64,000 nt of DNA from Irpex lacteus. Lineage: Eukaryota; Basidiomycota; Agaricomycetes; Polyporales; Irpicaceae. The position numbers were made by a program, and so were the translations under genes. The notes beneath the pieces are model-generated. The model did not search any database and had not been told where the DNA came from. It saw nothing but the letters and a program-made list of their open reading frames with translations. Every line of letters starts with the position of its first letter. Positions within the stretch are counted from its first letter, which is position 1. Below are positions 1-11,683 of this stretch, piece after piece. The DNA is taken from positions 1-64,000 of the forward strand of contig MQVO02000069.1 in NCBI GenBank assembly GCA_001986395.2, written 5' to 3'.

Positions 1-83
1 TACCTAACCTAACCTAACCTAACCTAACCTAACCTAACCTAACCTAACCTAACCTAACCTAACCTAACCTAACCTAACCTAAC
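1..83. repeat. Telomere, about 16 copies of CCTAA (G-strand TTAGG)
   Basis: The first 83 bases are an unbroken array of the 5-bp unit CCTAA, with the C-rich strand on the + strand as expected for a left chromosome end. No hexamer CCCTAA units occur. The array stops at an AAC triplet that is also the last part of a repeat, so the exact junction is ambiguous by about 3 bases. There is no subtelomeric spacer before the first coding sequence. Confidence 0.96.
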
Positions 84-1883
84 GACGATCGACTTTGGGA
101 AACATTTGGAATTGACGCAGGTGTTATAGTGAGTTTGGATCATGTGGTCTTACACTGTAGCAAATCTTGCTTATATGTGTGAAGCCTTACACAGCACACT
201 TTCTACGAGCAGACATCCATGAGCTCTTATTACTCGATATCTTGCACCAGCTGGTCAAAGGCACGTTCAAGGACTATCTGGTCGCATGGGTGGAAGCCTA
301 CATCACTGCCAAGAATTCTCCGCGTGAGGCAAAGAAGATACTGGATGACATTGATCGACGGTACGTGACTATGACAGAGCTTGTAACACCATCTGATGCG
401 TAGACTATAGCATTGCTTTGGTTCCACCATTTCCAGGACTTCGTTGTTTTCCAGAGGGTCGACGATTCAAGCAATGGACAGGAAACGATTCAAAAGCGTT
501 AATGAAAGCAAGTATGGCTAAATCATCGACGCACCTGTGGTATCCACTTATCAACATATCACCTTAGGTATTCCTTCCTGCCATAGTCGGGTATGTTCCC
601 GATAGAATGGTTGCGGCAATACGGTCTTTCCTAGATTTCTGCTATCTCGCACGACGCTCCTTTCACTTGCAACAGACCCTTGAGCAGATGGATCAAGTCC
701 TCGCACAATTTCAAGTGTTGAGATCGATCTTTCAAGAAGTTGGTGTTCGTTCAGACGGATTCGCCTTGCCACGTCAACACTCTCTCGTGCACTATGTTCG
801 CAGCATCAAGCTATTTGGCTCACCTAACGGTCTTTGCTCCTCTATCACCGAATCAAGACATATCACCGCCGTGAAGCGACCGTGGCGACGCTCGAGTCGA
901 CACAATCCACTGCAGCAAATGCTGCGCACGAATTCGCGCCTGAGTAAGCTGGCAGCTGCACGGGTAGAGTTTGGACAACGAGACATGCTGCATGGGGATG
1001 TACTTACAGCGGCGAAGGTCAAGGCAGGCTTGCCGGACAAAGAAGTGCCCAATGCCAATTCAGCGGCGGATACCCATAACGGCAAAAACCTGGTGCTCAA
1101 CGATGAAGACGATGCTGGAGAATATGAAGGTCTCGCAGCAGTCGAGTCGTTTTTTGAGCTCGCGCGTCGGCCAGGTGTGTACCCTTTCTCAACGATGCCC
1201 TGCTGGATAGCCAGCTTACTAGTTTCATAGCGGAAGCTTCTGACGTCCTCTCCATGGATGCGAAACTGAACGAACCTAAACTGCAAGAACTGTGTTGCAG
1301 GTTTCCATCTGATCAACTGCACCCCGATGCCGAGGTCCCTAGCGAAATAGTTGCCCTACAGGAGTGCCCGCAATTCTACAGGCGCATCTCGCGCTTTCAG
1401 TCCGGCCGTGCAATAATGTACGCACGGAGCGAAGATTCAGGTACCACAGGTATGCGTACCCAGACTGTTCGTTCGCACCCGCGATGGAGAAACGGTCGGC
1501 CGCGCTACGATACTGTGCTGATTCAAAATGGCGACAATGACGACCCTGTGCGTGATATGCTGGCAGGACGAGTGCTAAGTTTCTTTTCCTTTGCGTACAA
1601 TGACGTTCGCTATGACACCGCTCTCGTTGAGTGGTTCTTACCAGTAGGCGAGGAGCCAAACCCGATTACAGGAATGTGGGTTGTACAGCCGGAGATACAA
1701 CATGGCCAGAGACATGTAGGCCTTATACATGTTGAAACTATAGTACGGGAATGCCATCTTATCGGGCTGTATGGGAAAGATCGACTACCCAAAGATTTTC
1801 ATTTCTCTTTCTCGCTTGATGCCTTCAACACATTCTACCTCAATCATTATATAGATTACCACTCCCACGAATACATTCCCTGA
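84..1883 (+). pseudogene. Plavaka-type DNA transposase, 5' end cut off by the telomere
   Basis: This is the C-terminal two thirds of a basidiomycete Plavaka transposase (related to the CACTA/EnSpm group). The visible order is LWETFGID, ADIHELL, LHQLVKGTFKDYLVAWVE, FKQWTGNDSKALMK, GFALPRQHSLVHY, NGLCSSITESRH, then a C-terminal module with FFSFAYNDVRY and TGMWVVQPE, ending at TGA 1881-1883. Splicing by eye: introns 129-184, 361-410, 508-567 (GC-AG donor) and about 1177-1214, each keeping the frame. No start codon remains, because the frame is open right up to the telomere repeats. The family is normally about 900-1100 residues, so roughly a third is missing. Apart from the missing 5' part I see no clear inactivating lesion; the last intron is the least certain. 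Confidence 0.85.
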
Positions 1884-2784
1884 ATTATTGTATACTGATA
1901 TTCGAATCCGATGTGCTATAGATGATTGTTAGCGTTAATATTGATGTGTTGGTTGGAGCCGGTTTGGAGTTTCTTTCGGCGCTCGTTCTTCTCATCTCTC
2001 ACTGTCATGTCGTCCGGCGACCGACCAACTCGGTTCAAGTCAATCTATCGGACACTTCCTGGGCATCTCCCCCTATGGTCTGCAGCATGTGGACCTCAAG
2101 AAAGTGTGAATCATTGGCGGGAAAGAGAGCATGAGGAGGCGAGGGCGAGAGATCATTAATCCTGGAAGAAGAAAGTGTTCCAGATTGACGGTACGTCTAT
2201 TACTCTCCGCTTTTCATATTAATCTAATTCTACAGTCTTTCGAAATAATCCTGATCTACCCAAGCAGATATCTACTCCCATGCAATGCCTGCTCGAATCT
2301 ATAACCTGATCTATCAGGATTTCTCTGCCGGCCACTGCCAGGCTGTCTCGCTCTTGTATCGGTACGCAATGCCCTCTCAAGCCGGGCCTCCGTGCGTCTT
2401 ATGCAACCTCATCCGCGCTGCATAGATTTTGGAGAGCTCACCCCCAATTAAGAAGTACAGGTGTACCAGGTGCGTGCTTTCTAGACGAGCTCGGACTACC
2501 GTGACTGCGCTCAAGTAGCCCGCAAACAAAGACGCACGTGTGGTATGATTAGGTGAGCAGCGAAGGCTTGTTCTGTATCTGTCGATTCTACTTTACACCC
2601 ATCATCCTTCCTACGATGACACCAACAGCCTCAAGCTTAAGCTGTTCACTCAGCAATGTGGTAATGTGGTATAGAGTTTTCTGAACGCCATAGTAGCACC
2701 ACGGTGTGTAGCCGATTGAAACTATACACTATATGATACTGTATATTATACAATAATTGACCTACATTTCAAGCTGGACTATAC
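1884..2784. other. No gene recognised
   Basis: Only short open frames without recognisable motifs are seen between the Plavaka stop and the next degraded gene. It may hold 5' exons of the unknown gene downstream, but nothing supports a precise call. Confidence 0.4.
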
Positions 2785-5249
2785 ATGCCCGACCACTTAC
2801 CGTGCTGAACCCGCCTACACCGCTGAACCGCACTGGTCGGAAGTCCAGGCGCTTGACGAGTACCATCAGTGCTTTCGGCAGCCTTCAGGAGTAAAAGCGC
2901 TGCGCGCTTTTACTGATGATCTATCGGCGAAGATAACACAGGTCAGTAAATACGTATACATCAGTATCGCCTACTCACTCATAGTACTTATATATAGTAC
3001 CCGATCTACAAGGTAAACATTCTCCAGAGGGTAATGAGGTTGAGGAAGGTGTCGAAGAGGAGGGTAGTGGGAGTGAGTACGTTGTAAGCGAAAAAGACTA
3101 CGAGAGTGAGGAAGAGATGGAGCCACGGGATGTCGATCCTTTGCCTCAACCGCGTGGAAAGAAACCTGCAAAACGAGGAAGACAAGATGTCATCAATGCT
3201 CGAGCAGTTGTGGGAAAACGAAAGAGCGGGACCGACCTGCGAGAAGTGTACGTGCCACTTCCATATCTAGCTCATCGTTTGTATGCATGTATGCCTCATG
3301 TGTTGTACGACGTGTCTTTTGCAGCATGCCTTCAAAAAAGATTCGGAGGAACAGTGGCGATAGAGTTGGTCCAAATCCCCCTTACTCGGGTCTGAATGAT
3401 GCATGGGACACTCCGGGACATCTCGCGGAAACTCGAAGCAGACGGGCGAATCTCCCATTGGCAGCCAGTCGCTCAACTACACCTGGCCAGCGACTCACTC
3501 CGACTGCCATGAATGTAGCTCCTGAGGCCGATGGACCTGACGTCGATGCCACTACAGGGATGTCGATCAGCTACGGTGGATTTGCCGATGATGACGATGA
3601 GAATACAGTGCAAAGGGAAGCACCTGCACCAGATCTATCAGCCGCCAGTTCTTCATTACCTTCATTGAGCTGGCACTCACATGTTAGGGTTCACTCCGCT
3701 CGTCTAGAACAATCTCAGGCCGTCGTTCCCACGTCACAGCCTAGGGCACCAGCACTGGCAGTGCCGACGTCAACACTGTCTACGGGGGCGAGGGGCAGTA
3801 CTAGTGTGGTTGCAGCCTCTCAGACCGGACAGCGTGATATTATGCCTACCGAGCGTGCCACATCATCTGTAAGCGCCCGTGATCATTTATGTATGAATAT
3901 TAATCTTGTTACTGACCTGTTGACCTTCGAGTACCAGCAGTCCGAGGGTAATGCTAACTTGCTCAGAACGAGCATGGCGATACGTATGCCGACGCGCGTG
4001 AACTTGAACGCAGCGAACTTACAGTCAGGGTCGAGGTCTCAAACTCCGCGCCTCAGATCTGGTCCTACTAAGAACTCCGGCAAGGCTGCTGGTCAAAAAG
4101 GACGGCGTCGACGTTATGAGCTCGAAGATCTCGAACCTGCCATACGTCTGATGTTTCAGAAATTCGGGAACGTCAGTATCAACGCAAAACTGCTTACCGC
4201 CAGACTGTTGCCGTTCACGAACCCGGCTCCCGAACTTGCTCAAGCCGTTGTGGATGGTGTAGAAGATGACAGTGGCACTGACATTCAGCTTCGCGAGAAG
4301 GAACCGCCCTACGAGATAGTAAGTGCAGAATGGCTTCGGGGATAATTGACTACTCACTGACTTCATCCTTGTGAGATTCTAATACGGTTGCGCGAATGGC
4401 GAAATGAACTCGGCACGAGCGGGAAAGCTGCGGCTGATTATTACGTGGCACTTCTGCAAGAGGAAATTCGACGTGAGCTACTTGATCAGGGCATCGCAGA
4501 TACAGACCCCCGTTATAAGGTCAAGCTGAAGAACAGGGTCAGTGAGGAGATCAAGCTTCTCCTTGGTAAGGTGAACGATTTGATGCGCCCGTTCTGGTGG
4601 AACGAATGGGCTGACGCAAATCATCGAAGAGTGAGCGGTACTTACGGGGTGCCTCGCAGGAATACTGACGGTTTGATGGCTTCTTTGTTAGGGATTCTTC
4701 AAGTTCCCGGTCGTTTTCTATGTGCTCGGTGCCCACCTTGAGGCTTGCAGCATCGATGTCGATGACATCGACGACTATTGCAGTCCCCCACAGGTGGGGG
4801 CCTTGATGCTTGCAGTTATGGCTGTGAGTGATAATATGCTGCGTAAATTTGTAATCGACTTACTTACACATCTACCTAGGCTGAGCGAGGACTCGCATTC
4901 TGGTGCGAGGGTGAAAAGAATACGCCTTCGGGCATGGAGAAGTGGTTCTCAGTCGAGAAATGGCGCGACGACCAGCATATTGTCGACTACGATGGTGCTA
5001 ATGTCAAGGATAAGCGGCAGAAAATCTTGCAGAAGTACATTGAAGCACTTGACAGTGCGCAGTGCGCAGTGGGCATCAATCTTCGCAGCCGCCCTGAAAC
5101 TCAGAGCCGAGTGGAACGCAAAACGACATAGGACGCACAAAGAGAAGGAGCGCGCTTCTACCATCGAGCTAACTCCGGCCGACGACGACGAGTTGAACGA
5201 CGACGGGTGGGATTATCATGTCCGCTCAGATCCCATCACTGGCCCTTGA
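2785..5249 (+). pseudogene. Multi-exon protein of unknown family, frameshifted
   Basis: A chain of open segments joins through plausible introns: about 2800-2942 (WSEVQALDEYHQCF), 3025-3247 (acidic, then basic KKPAKRGRQD), 3328-4340, 4373-4630, 4692-4821 and 4880-5249. The third segment has a long Ser/Thr/Pro-rich tract and then a basic region. The later part is helical and charged (WRNELGTSGKAAADYY, FKFPVVFYVLGAHLEACS, EKWFSVEKWRDD). I do not recognise the family. The last exon changes frame at 5054-5067, where the 7-mer AGTGCGC is repeated; removing one copy joins SAQ to WASIFAAALKL and restores the frame to TGA at 5247-5249. It is therefore probably a recently broken gene, possibly transposon cargo given the Plavaka copies on both sides. 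Confidence 0.5.
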
Positions 5250-7929
5250 CAAACACGAAGACGCAGTTGAAGAACTTCTATCACGGTGAGTCCCTTCTTG
5301 AGATGCTTTGCCTCCTGGTAAGAGCTGACGTCCTACTGATGCACGTTTTCATCTCGCGTGTCATTACTGATCGTAGCTGTATTTATGACATAGTACGCGC
5401 ACATCAAAGCATGTCTAGTAGACAGTTCCCGAAATAAAAGCATTGATATTAAATTTACGCAACATATCTGAATTTTACGCTAAGACCTTCCAAAGATGTG
5501 TAAAATACGTATCAAGTTGAATTGGGTGGTATCTTTCAATGGCGTTGAGAGCAACGTTTTGTGTCTTGCGCATCTTCTCCCAAGACGTGACATGTATTTT
5601 GGAAGACACTTCGTCTTGCGTGTATTCTGTGTCTTGCGCGTCTTTTGTTTTCTTCCCCAAGACACCAAAGACCGATGTCATTTTGCTGATGTTGTCGATT
5701 CATGATCACAACAGCGCCGGCATGCTCTTCCACTTACCACGACAACCGCGCACCCTCCACAAGCAATCATGCTGCTCCCGCTCCAAGTCTGTACAAACTG
5801 CGAACAGTGAGTTGTGGCTGCTTCCGCAGTGCTGGAGCTTCAAGCCCTCAATATCTCAAGACATCTGTTCTGACGTCTGTTCAAGTTCTCACGGCAACCT
5901 GGCTTGACAAGAACACCTCGCCTTGGTCTTCGCTCTCTTTCCTCGTCAAAACACATTACAAGGCTGCTCTATACGAACCTCTGGTGCTGGCACTGTGGTC
6001 TCTTCATGAAACACCCGCCGCTCAATGATTCAAGATCCTCGGTTGTCATCGCTTCGAACTTCAATGCAAGCAACTAACCGTTCAGTTTTCGCCGCCTCTT
6101 CAGTCCACAAGGAATACGACTGGCTGTGGTGACGAAAAGAAGGAAAACAGGCACGCCAGGGAGACGAGATGTGTACGAAAGCGAGGTCAATTGAACGGTA
6201 TGTCCAGTTTGCTTCCCATCTACAGCCCTGAGGAGCAGTGTGTGTGCCCATTGTATGCACAGACAAACTGCTGTTTTCACCCCAGGCGTGCACACCAGCT
6301 TAGCGGCGGTGCTTTCCGTTAATCACACCTATCTCAGCTTATGTGCAGCAGCCCCCATCTCACAATACTAAGGTCGCCTATAGCCATCGCGCAGACTTCC
6401 GCTTAGGAACAGCTTCCTGTACACGTTTTTCATTAGATATACAGTAGAATATCCCTAAATACATCACACAGTATGTATACAACTATTATCTGTGAGCTGT
6501 GAATGAACTGACTTTATGGCGCAGCTGGTTGACATCCTGAGAGACTGACATGTTCTGAAGCGGTGTGATCAGGGCGTTCAGATCATTCAGAGCAGCTCAG
6601 AGGCTTCAAGTGCAGAGCGCTACGGGTTTGCTGATGGAGTCAACGTTTACATCGGCCACTCGAATTCCATCTCTCAGATGTCTCATTGACTTGCAGAACG
6701 TAAGTAAATTTCACCAATAACCTCTTAGTCACTGTTACTGACGTTATTTCTGTTCGTACTACGGAGCCCGGGCCTCTTTCACCAAGAACGACGTCGGGAA
6801 AACGCACGGCATACTTCACAACGGCATTACTGTCACTTTCGTCTCTACGGCACTATAAGCGAGCTGTGTGCGGCCCCAGTACTGCGACTAGGCATCGGCG
6901 ATTACCACCAATACGAACAGTATTAAGTGTAAAACGTCGTCGATGCCACCCTCTGGTACAGCAACTTGAAGAATATCATCCACCGGCCAGATTCTCGTCT
7001 CTCTTTCTCAGCCAAGCTATAAATCACCACGGGAAAGGTACGAGATCATCGTCTACATTAAGTGTATATATGTTCTGACCCAGCCGGATAGTCTTTCTAT
7101 ACGAAACGCCTCACGATTCGTCGGCTCTGTTAATGTGCGTACCTAATTAGCCGCGGATCCCTCACAAAATTCAGCTTTATGCATCGCCTTACCAATTCAT
7201 ATCTTATCTATCATGCCATCCGTACTCCTGATGTATGTAGCAATCATGCAATACACTTTTTTTTGCTGCTGAATGTGACTACGTACTATAATGCGGACAT
7301 TCGTGTGGCCAGCTCAAGAAACGTACACCGCGTGTTGTTGAACAGCTGGCCGCAAGCGGGACCACAACTCTGCCATAGCTGATAAGCGCACGTACGCATC
7401 AGCGAGTATCCAGCTGTCGGCCAGCTTTTGACGCGTCTGGGTGCATGATGGCTCCAGGCTCAGCTGCCGACGAGGTGATTCCGCATGTGTATATAGCTGA
7501 CTACACCTGCAATACATGTATCATTGATTATGAGTGTGAGATGTCATTTTGTGGCGAGCATCCGTTGCGCCATGCATGATCAATACCATTTCCCCATACA
7601 GTCCATTAGTATTACTTGTCGCATCGAGACTGTATAAATCGAGCATCGCACACAGCAGGTAGTTGACAAAAAAGCAATGGTATTCTAATCTCAAAGACAA
7701 ATTGACATATATTAATGCGGGCCGCCGTGATTCATTTCATGGGTATCAGCACGACGTTAAGCGAACGAAGAAGAAACCCGTCTCGAACAGTTCACAAAAC
7801 TCTAATCTTGAGCGATATCGTAGCTGGTACGAACACCGTACGTCGCGCGATCTTCCTCGAGATAACTGGAAAGCAATATATGATATTGTCAGCAGTACTC
7901 AGGGGAATGAGATGGTATCAATGCCAGAT
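5250..7929. other. Gene-poor stretch
   Basis: Only short frames on both strands, none with recognisable motifs or a convincing exon chain. Small AT-rich patches occur near 6420-6500 and 7240-7300. I see no TIRs, LTRs or RNA genes here. Confidence 0.4.
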
Positions 7930-8470
7930 ACGTACTTATTCTCGTAAACCTGGTTGCCAGCCGCAATAGTCCGGACATTGTCGAGCAACTCGTCGATTGT
8001 CTCCCAGAATTTATCAAGCTTGTCTTCGTCTTTGGTGAAGACGGCACGCTATGACGTACGTCAGGTCAACTCAAGAATCATCAAACTCAATCACACACCA
8101 TTAATGCGAGCCGGGCGCAGACCTTGATCGTCGGCACAGTGTTTGTACCCTTGAGAATATTGGCGGCGAGGTCGTAGATGTTCCATTTGTTTGCGGGGGC
8201 AGCAGGCTTGACACTAGTTCGAATCTACATACGGAATGAAGTGATTTCCTACGACCTGTATAAGAAGATAGCTTACTGTTTTCTTGATCTTGGAACGTCC
8301 TTGTGTAAGGGACTCGCGAGCGGCCGCCAACACCTCTTAATACTCAGCATGATTGTGCATCATGTTCTCCGGCAGCTCGTTGCTGCAATGAACACGCAAG
8401 TAATCCTAGTTGTTGAGCAAGTTAGCACTCAGTTCCCAAAATACTGTCCGTTTTACTTACTATGAGTGAA
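7930..8470 (-). pseudogene. Exons of an unidentified gene, possibly Helitron cargo
   Basis: Three open segments on the minus strand look like exons with AG acceptors and GT donors. They read roughly AAARESLTQGRSKIKK, then VKPAAPANKWNIYDLAANI up to VPTIK, then RAVFTKDEDKLDKFWETID up to TIAAGNQ. The first carries an in-frame stop upstream. I do not recognise the family. The exons end just before a hairpin and CTAG sequence that resembles a Helitron 3' end (on the + strand), so they could be a gene fragment carried by a non-autonomous Helitron. The opposite-strand frame of 95 codons has no motif support. Confidence 0.35.
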
Positions 8471-8475
8471 ACTGT

Positions 8476-8516
8476 ACCAGCCGGTCTGAAGTCAGACCGG
8501 CTGGTTACGAGCCTAG
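8476..8516 (+). mobile_element. Helitron-like 3' end: 14-bp hairpin then CTAG|T
   Basis: A perfect 14-bp inverted repeat (arms 8476-8489 and 8492-8505, 2-nt loop, GC-rich) is followed 7 bases later by CTAG (8513-8516) and then T. Helitrons end in a hairpin a few bases before CTRR and insert between A and T. The T begins Plavaka coding sequence read on the minus strand, so the candidate element has inserted in that gene. The 5' end (TC after A) was not located. Only one terminus is seen, so the call is tentative. Confidence 0.5.
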
Positions 8517-8519
8517 TCT

Positions 8520-8940
8520 GAACCATCCGCGGTGGCACGTAACCCGATATAGCAGGTAACCAAACCTTATCGCTATTTAGTGGGATCAAATGATAGTAGG
8601 TAACAACTACTTACCTTCATCAGAGCTTTGGAGTCGTCACCGGTCCATTGCTTGAAATATCGGCCTTCGGGGAATCGACGCAGCCCAGGGAAATGCGGTA
8701 CTGCTGCAATGCTACAATGTCTGAGGTAAATAACAGTACACATATAATGAAGACATGTACGTACCGACGATCTATATCTGCCATTATTGCAGCAGCACCC
8801 ACCCGGCCATGAATTAACACAAGGTACTCCTCGACCCATGTAACTAAATGGTCTTTGAACGCCACCTTGATTACCTGATGCAGTAGGTCAGGTGCGAGAA
8901 GAAGATGAATGTCAGCTCGAGGAAAGCCGACAGTAAACGG
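8520..8940 (-). pseudogene. Plavaka transposase fragment
   Basis: Minus-strand exons match the middle of the telomeric Plavaka copy. From 8940 downward: PFTVGFPRADIH, LHQVIKVAFKDHLVTWVEEYL, GAAAIMADIDRR; after an intron, PHFPGLRRFPEG and FKQWTGDDSKALMK; then a GT-AG intron and VWLPAISGYVPPRMVQ, which stops abruptly at about 8520. The splice sites remain normal GT-AG here, unlike the GC donor at the matching place in the first copy. About 110 residues are left. The break coincides with the Helitron-like end. Confidence 0.82.
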
Positions 8941-8977
8941 CTGTGTGGATCAGTTTCCGCCAGTGAAGAACTCGGAC

Positions 8978-9045
8978 ATGAACCCTGTCCTACCATAGTC
9001 ACGGTCTCTTGCGACATGTCTTCCTTTGCTCTACATCAGGAAAAA
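8978..9045 (+). repeat. Dispersed repeat, copy 1 (see 20532-20606)
   Basis: The stretch GAACCCTG...CCATAGTCACGGTCTCTTGC...TTCCTTTGCTCTA recurs at 20532-20606, about 11.5 kb away in the same orientation, with small differences and a short insertion in the second copy. It is non-coding here. Origin unknown. Confidence 0.7.
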
Positions 9046-9458
9046 GGGAATTGTACATGCCGGCGCTTCCTCGCATCGACTCTACAACTCTATTGACGGC
9101 ATGCGAGCGTATAGTCTCAGGCTCTAAGTGAGATCGTTCAACCATGCAAGACGTGCAGTCGGATATGGCGCGTGACGTCGGGTGTTCCGCATCGTTGTTC
9201 AGATGGTCGGTCCTCGAACTTGACGAAGCTTGGCAACTTCAATCCCGTACCTACATTCGTAGACATTTGTGCGTAACTTGACACTTGTGGGTGCGTTCTC
9301 CGCGATTGCTCCCGTGCAGGATTAGAACATACAATGACTTGTTTTGAGCAGGCCGACAAGCGGCAAGTACGATTCCTGCAGGGAGAGCTGCTGAGTTTGC
9401 TAATTGCAGGTGGCGCGCATTAAGGTAGGAGTTGCGGAATGAACCACCAACTAAGTCA

Positions 9459-9718
9459 CCCAAATGAATCACCCTCACAGATCGCCCATATGAGTCCCGG
9501 TAAGAGGCGCGGAATGAGCCACCCACTAAGTCACCCACACGGATCACCCGCAAGGATAACCCATGTGGTCTACCCACTGAATAACCCCGCATGAATCACC
9601 CGATGAATCACCCGGTAGGAGCTGCGGAATGAACCACCCACTAAGTCACCCACACGAACCACCCGCAGGAATCACCCATATGAATCACCCACTGAATCAC
9701 CCACACGGATTATCCTTC
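9459..9718. repeat. TGAATCACCC minisatellite, locus 1
   Basis: Imperfect tandem units built around TGAATCACCC with variants (AAGTCACCCAC, GAACCACCC). A longer unit starting at a GGAATGA(A/G)CCACC motif occurs three times (about 9438, 9519 and 9628). The same core recurs at about 27655, 58770 and, inverted, 63108. Confidence 0.8.
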
Positions 9719-10315
9719 GTTTGGCGCCTGACCATTTTTCCCCTACAGCTCGTACTTTGTAATGTATGTGTCTTCAAATTTTAGCTATGGTTAGGTTTCA
9801 TCTTGTGTAGTATTTCTTGTTATGCAGCTTCCATCCCCAACCCTTCTTTTTCCGCAGTAGATTAAGCTTAATATATATGTTGTCCGTTTATTTGCGCACG
9901 TCACCTTGCACTTGCCATTACATTCTGTACTTCCTTCGCTATAAAATATTTTATCCTTGTAATTTTATTGAAAGTCATTTCAAGTAACTGGAGAAGACAT
10001 GCGCAAATAAATCGAGTGTATAATGCTGCTGTATGTGCATATGGCAGGTTGGCTGAGCGATGAGAAGTGAAGAGGTATAATACAAAAAAAAAACAAAGAC
10101 AGAACGAGAGGAACGCGTGAACGACAGAGACACAAGCCTGCGTTATGTATGGGGTGTCAAATCACTGGGGGTTCATGTAGTGATACGCAAGGCTGCCCGT
10201 TATGATACGATAGGTACGATGATCCTGCGAGCTGGCTGTTAGAACCGGCAAAAACGTTGGCTACTTGCGCTGCGGCGCGCTGGCGATGAGGTTGAGAACT
10301 CACCGCTCATAGGCG
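9719..10315. other. No gene recognised
   Basis: AT-richer, with an A-tract near 10084. No motif-supported frame. It probably includes the 3' flank of the BTB gene, which ends at 10316 on the minus strand. Confidence 0.4.
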
Positions 10316-11348
10316 TCAAGCCCAATCCTGCTTACGAAGAGTATCCCAGGTGGCTTGTTGTAGATCGAATATGGCCTCCCTCGTATGTTCGATGCAATAT
10401 TCACATAGTGACGGCGCCGACGATGGATACTGCGGTGCGTCGGGGACAAAGTTAGATGCCGGATCCAGCATTTTCCAGCATATATCCTTGTCAACTAGCT
10501 CAAAAGCCCGTCTTTGTGCTGCAGATGCGCATTGATGGTCCTTTCGTTCATAACCCGAGAATAAACACTGAGGGGAATCGACCCAGCGGGTAAAAATTTG
10601 GAGAAGGCTCCTTCGCTGGTCCCACAGGAATTCGCGTGCATGTACGCAAGTGATAATCTCGGTATGGGTCAGAGTAGGGGTCCCTTCGTACGGAAAAGTA
10701 GTAAGCTGGTCGAGTCGCATGAAGGTAGCACATGCATACAACGCCATGGGAAGGAGGTCATCGAGACCATGCTTTAAAGCAAGGTGGAGGACGGCAGGTG
10801 CATCTTGATTGTAAGGATTGTCCCAAAGAAGACAAGGGGTTTCTTCTCGCTGATTCGGAAAAAGATGGATACAGTGGTTGGTATCCACTGTGCTGGCAAT
10901 GTCCTTTGGATAGAAGAAAGACATTCTGCGAAGGGCATGTTGTCGGATAGTGTTGAATGAGTACTTGATTGCCATTTCAAGGGCAACGGCGACCTCTTTA
11001 AAGTGTAAAGGCACTTGATAATCGTAGAAGCTGCCAGCAGCAAGCAATATTGGTAAGCCTTCTTGGAATGGATCATGGAATTTCTCACCGCAATGTAGGG
11101 TCATAAAGAATGGAGAGGATAACGGATATGTCTTGCACCCTGTCTTGTGCAAGCCGAACAATGGAACAGTCTTCTATCAAGCCTTCTGCGGGAGTTTCGG
11201 GCTGAGGGAGAGAAAACATCTGACGAAAGACCTCAGAATGTGAGGCAAGCAGTGTGCGATGTACACGGAACCCGGTATTCTCTACTATGATGACTATGCT
11301 GCCATCATCAAACCAAAGAGGGTGTTTTACAAGGTCTTGAAAGGCCAT
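10316..11348 (-). CDS. BTB/POZ domain protein
   Basis: Two exons, 11348-11089 and 11030-10316, joined by a 58-nt GT-AG intron with a CTTAC-like branch site, give about 324 residues. The N-terminal BTB fold reads HPLWFDDGSIVI, then VENTGFRVHRTLLASHSEVF, and continues across the splice as LYDPTLR-FYDYQVP. The rest is an all-helical region with regular Cys and Trp residues, as in the large Agaricomycete BTB family. BTB domains mediate dimerisation and often link substrates to CUL3 ligases, but the substrate here is unknown. I chose Met at 11348 because the domain starts nine residues later; the frame stays open to a Met at 11522, which would add 58 unlikely residues. No lesion is seen. Confidence 0.85.
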
Positions 11349-11593
11349 CAGGGTAGCGAGGAGGGTGTAATGAGTCAAAGACCTAGGGTGGTACAACTTC
11401 AAACGTTCGAATTCCCGTCCAGCGCTTACTTGATGAATTTCGATAGAGTTCGATGTCGCACAAGTACAAACAGGCAAGCGGTAAGTACGATTCCTCATAT
11501 TTATATATAGTGTATATACCACATCAAAATGGCAATGTCTGCATACTAGCTATGGTATTATTGTGTACTTATCAGGCATTTCGGAGGATCTGC

Positions 11594-11683
11594 GAATTAA
11601 GTATGGCATTGGCAGGAATCGAACCCGCAGCCCAGTCGTCCGGAAGCTGAAGCGCTGCTGAGTTTTAATGCTTTCTATAGCGG
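11594..11683 (-). other. tRNA-like element, copy 1
   Basis: Read on the minus strand there is an A-box-like ACTCAGCAGCGC and then a clean T-arm, GCGGG-TTCGATT-CCTGC, which is also a good box B. A partial acceptor pairing (GCATT with AATGC) brackets it, but the anticodon arm does not fold canonically. A diverged copy lies at 15440-15540. It is either a degenerate tRNA or a tRNA-derived repeat. Confidence 0.4.

Noticed and set aside
5475..5907. Overlapping frames on both strands around a CTTCGTCTTGCG-type repeat
   Set aside because: Several frames of similar length in one place come from low complexity (repeated GTCTTGCG and CAAGAC words), not from a gene.
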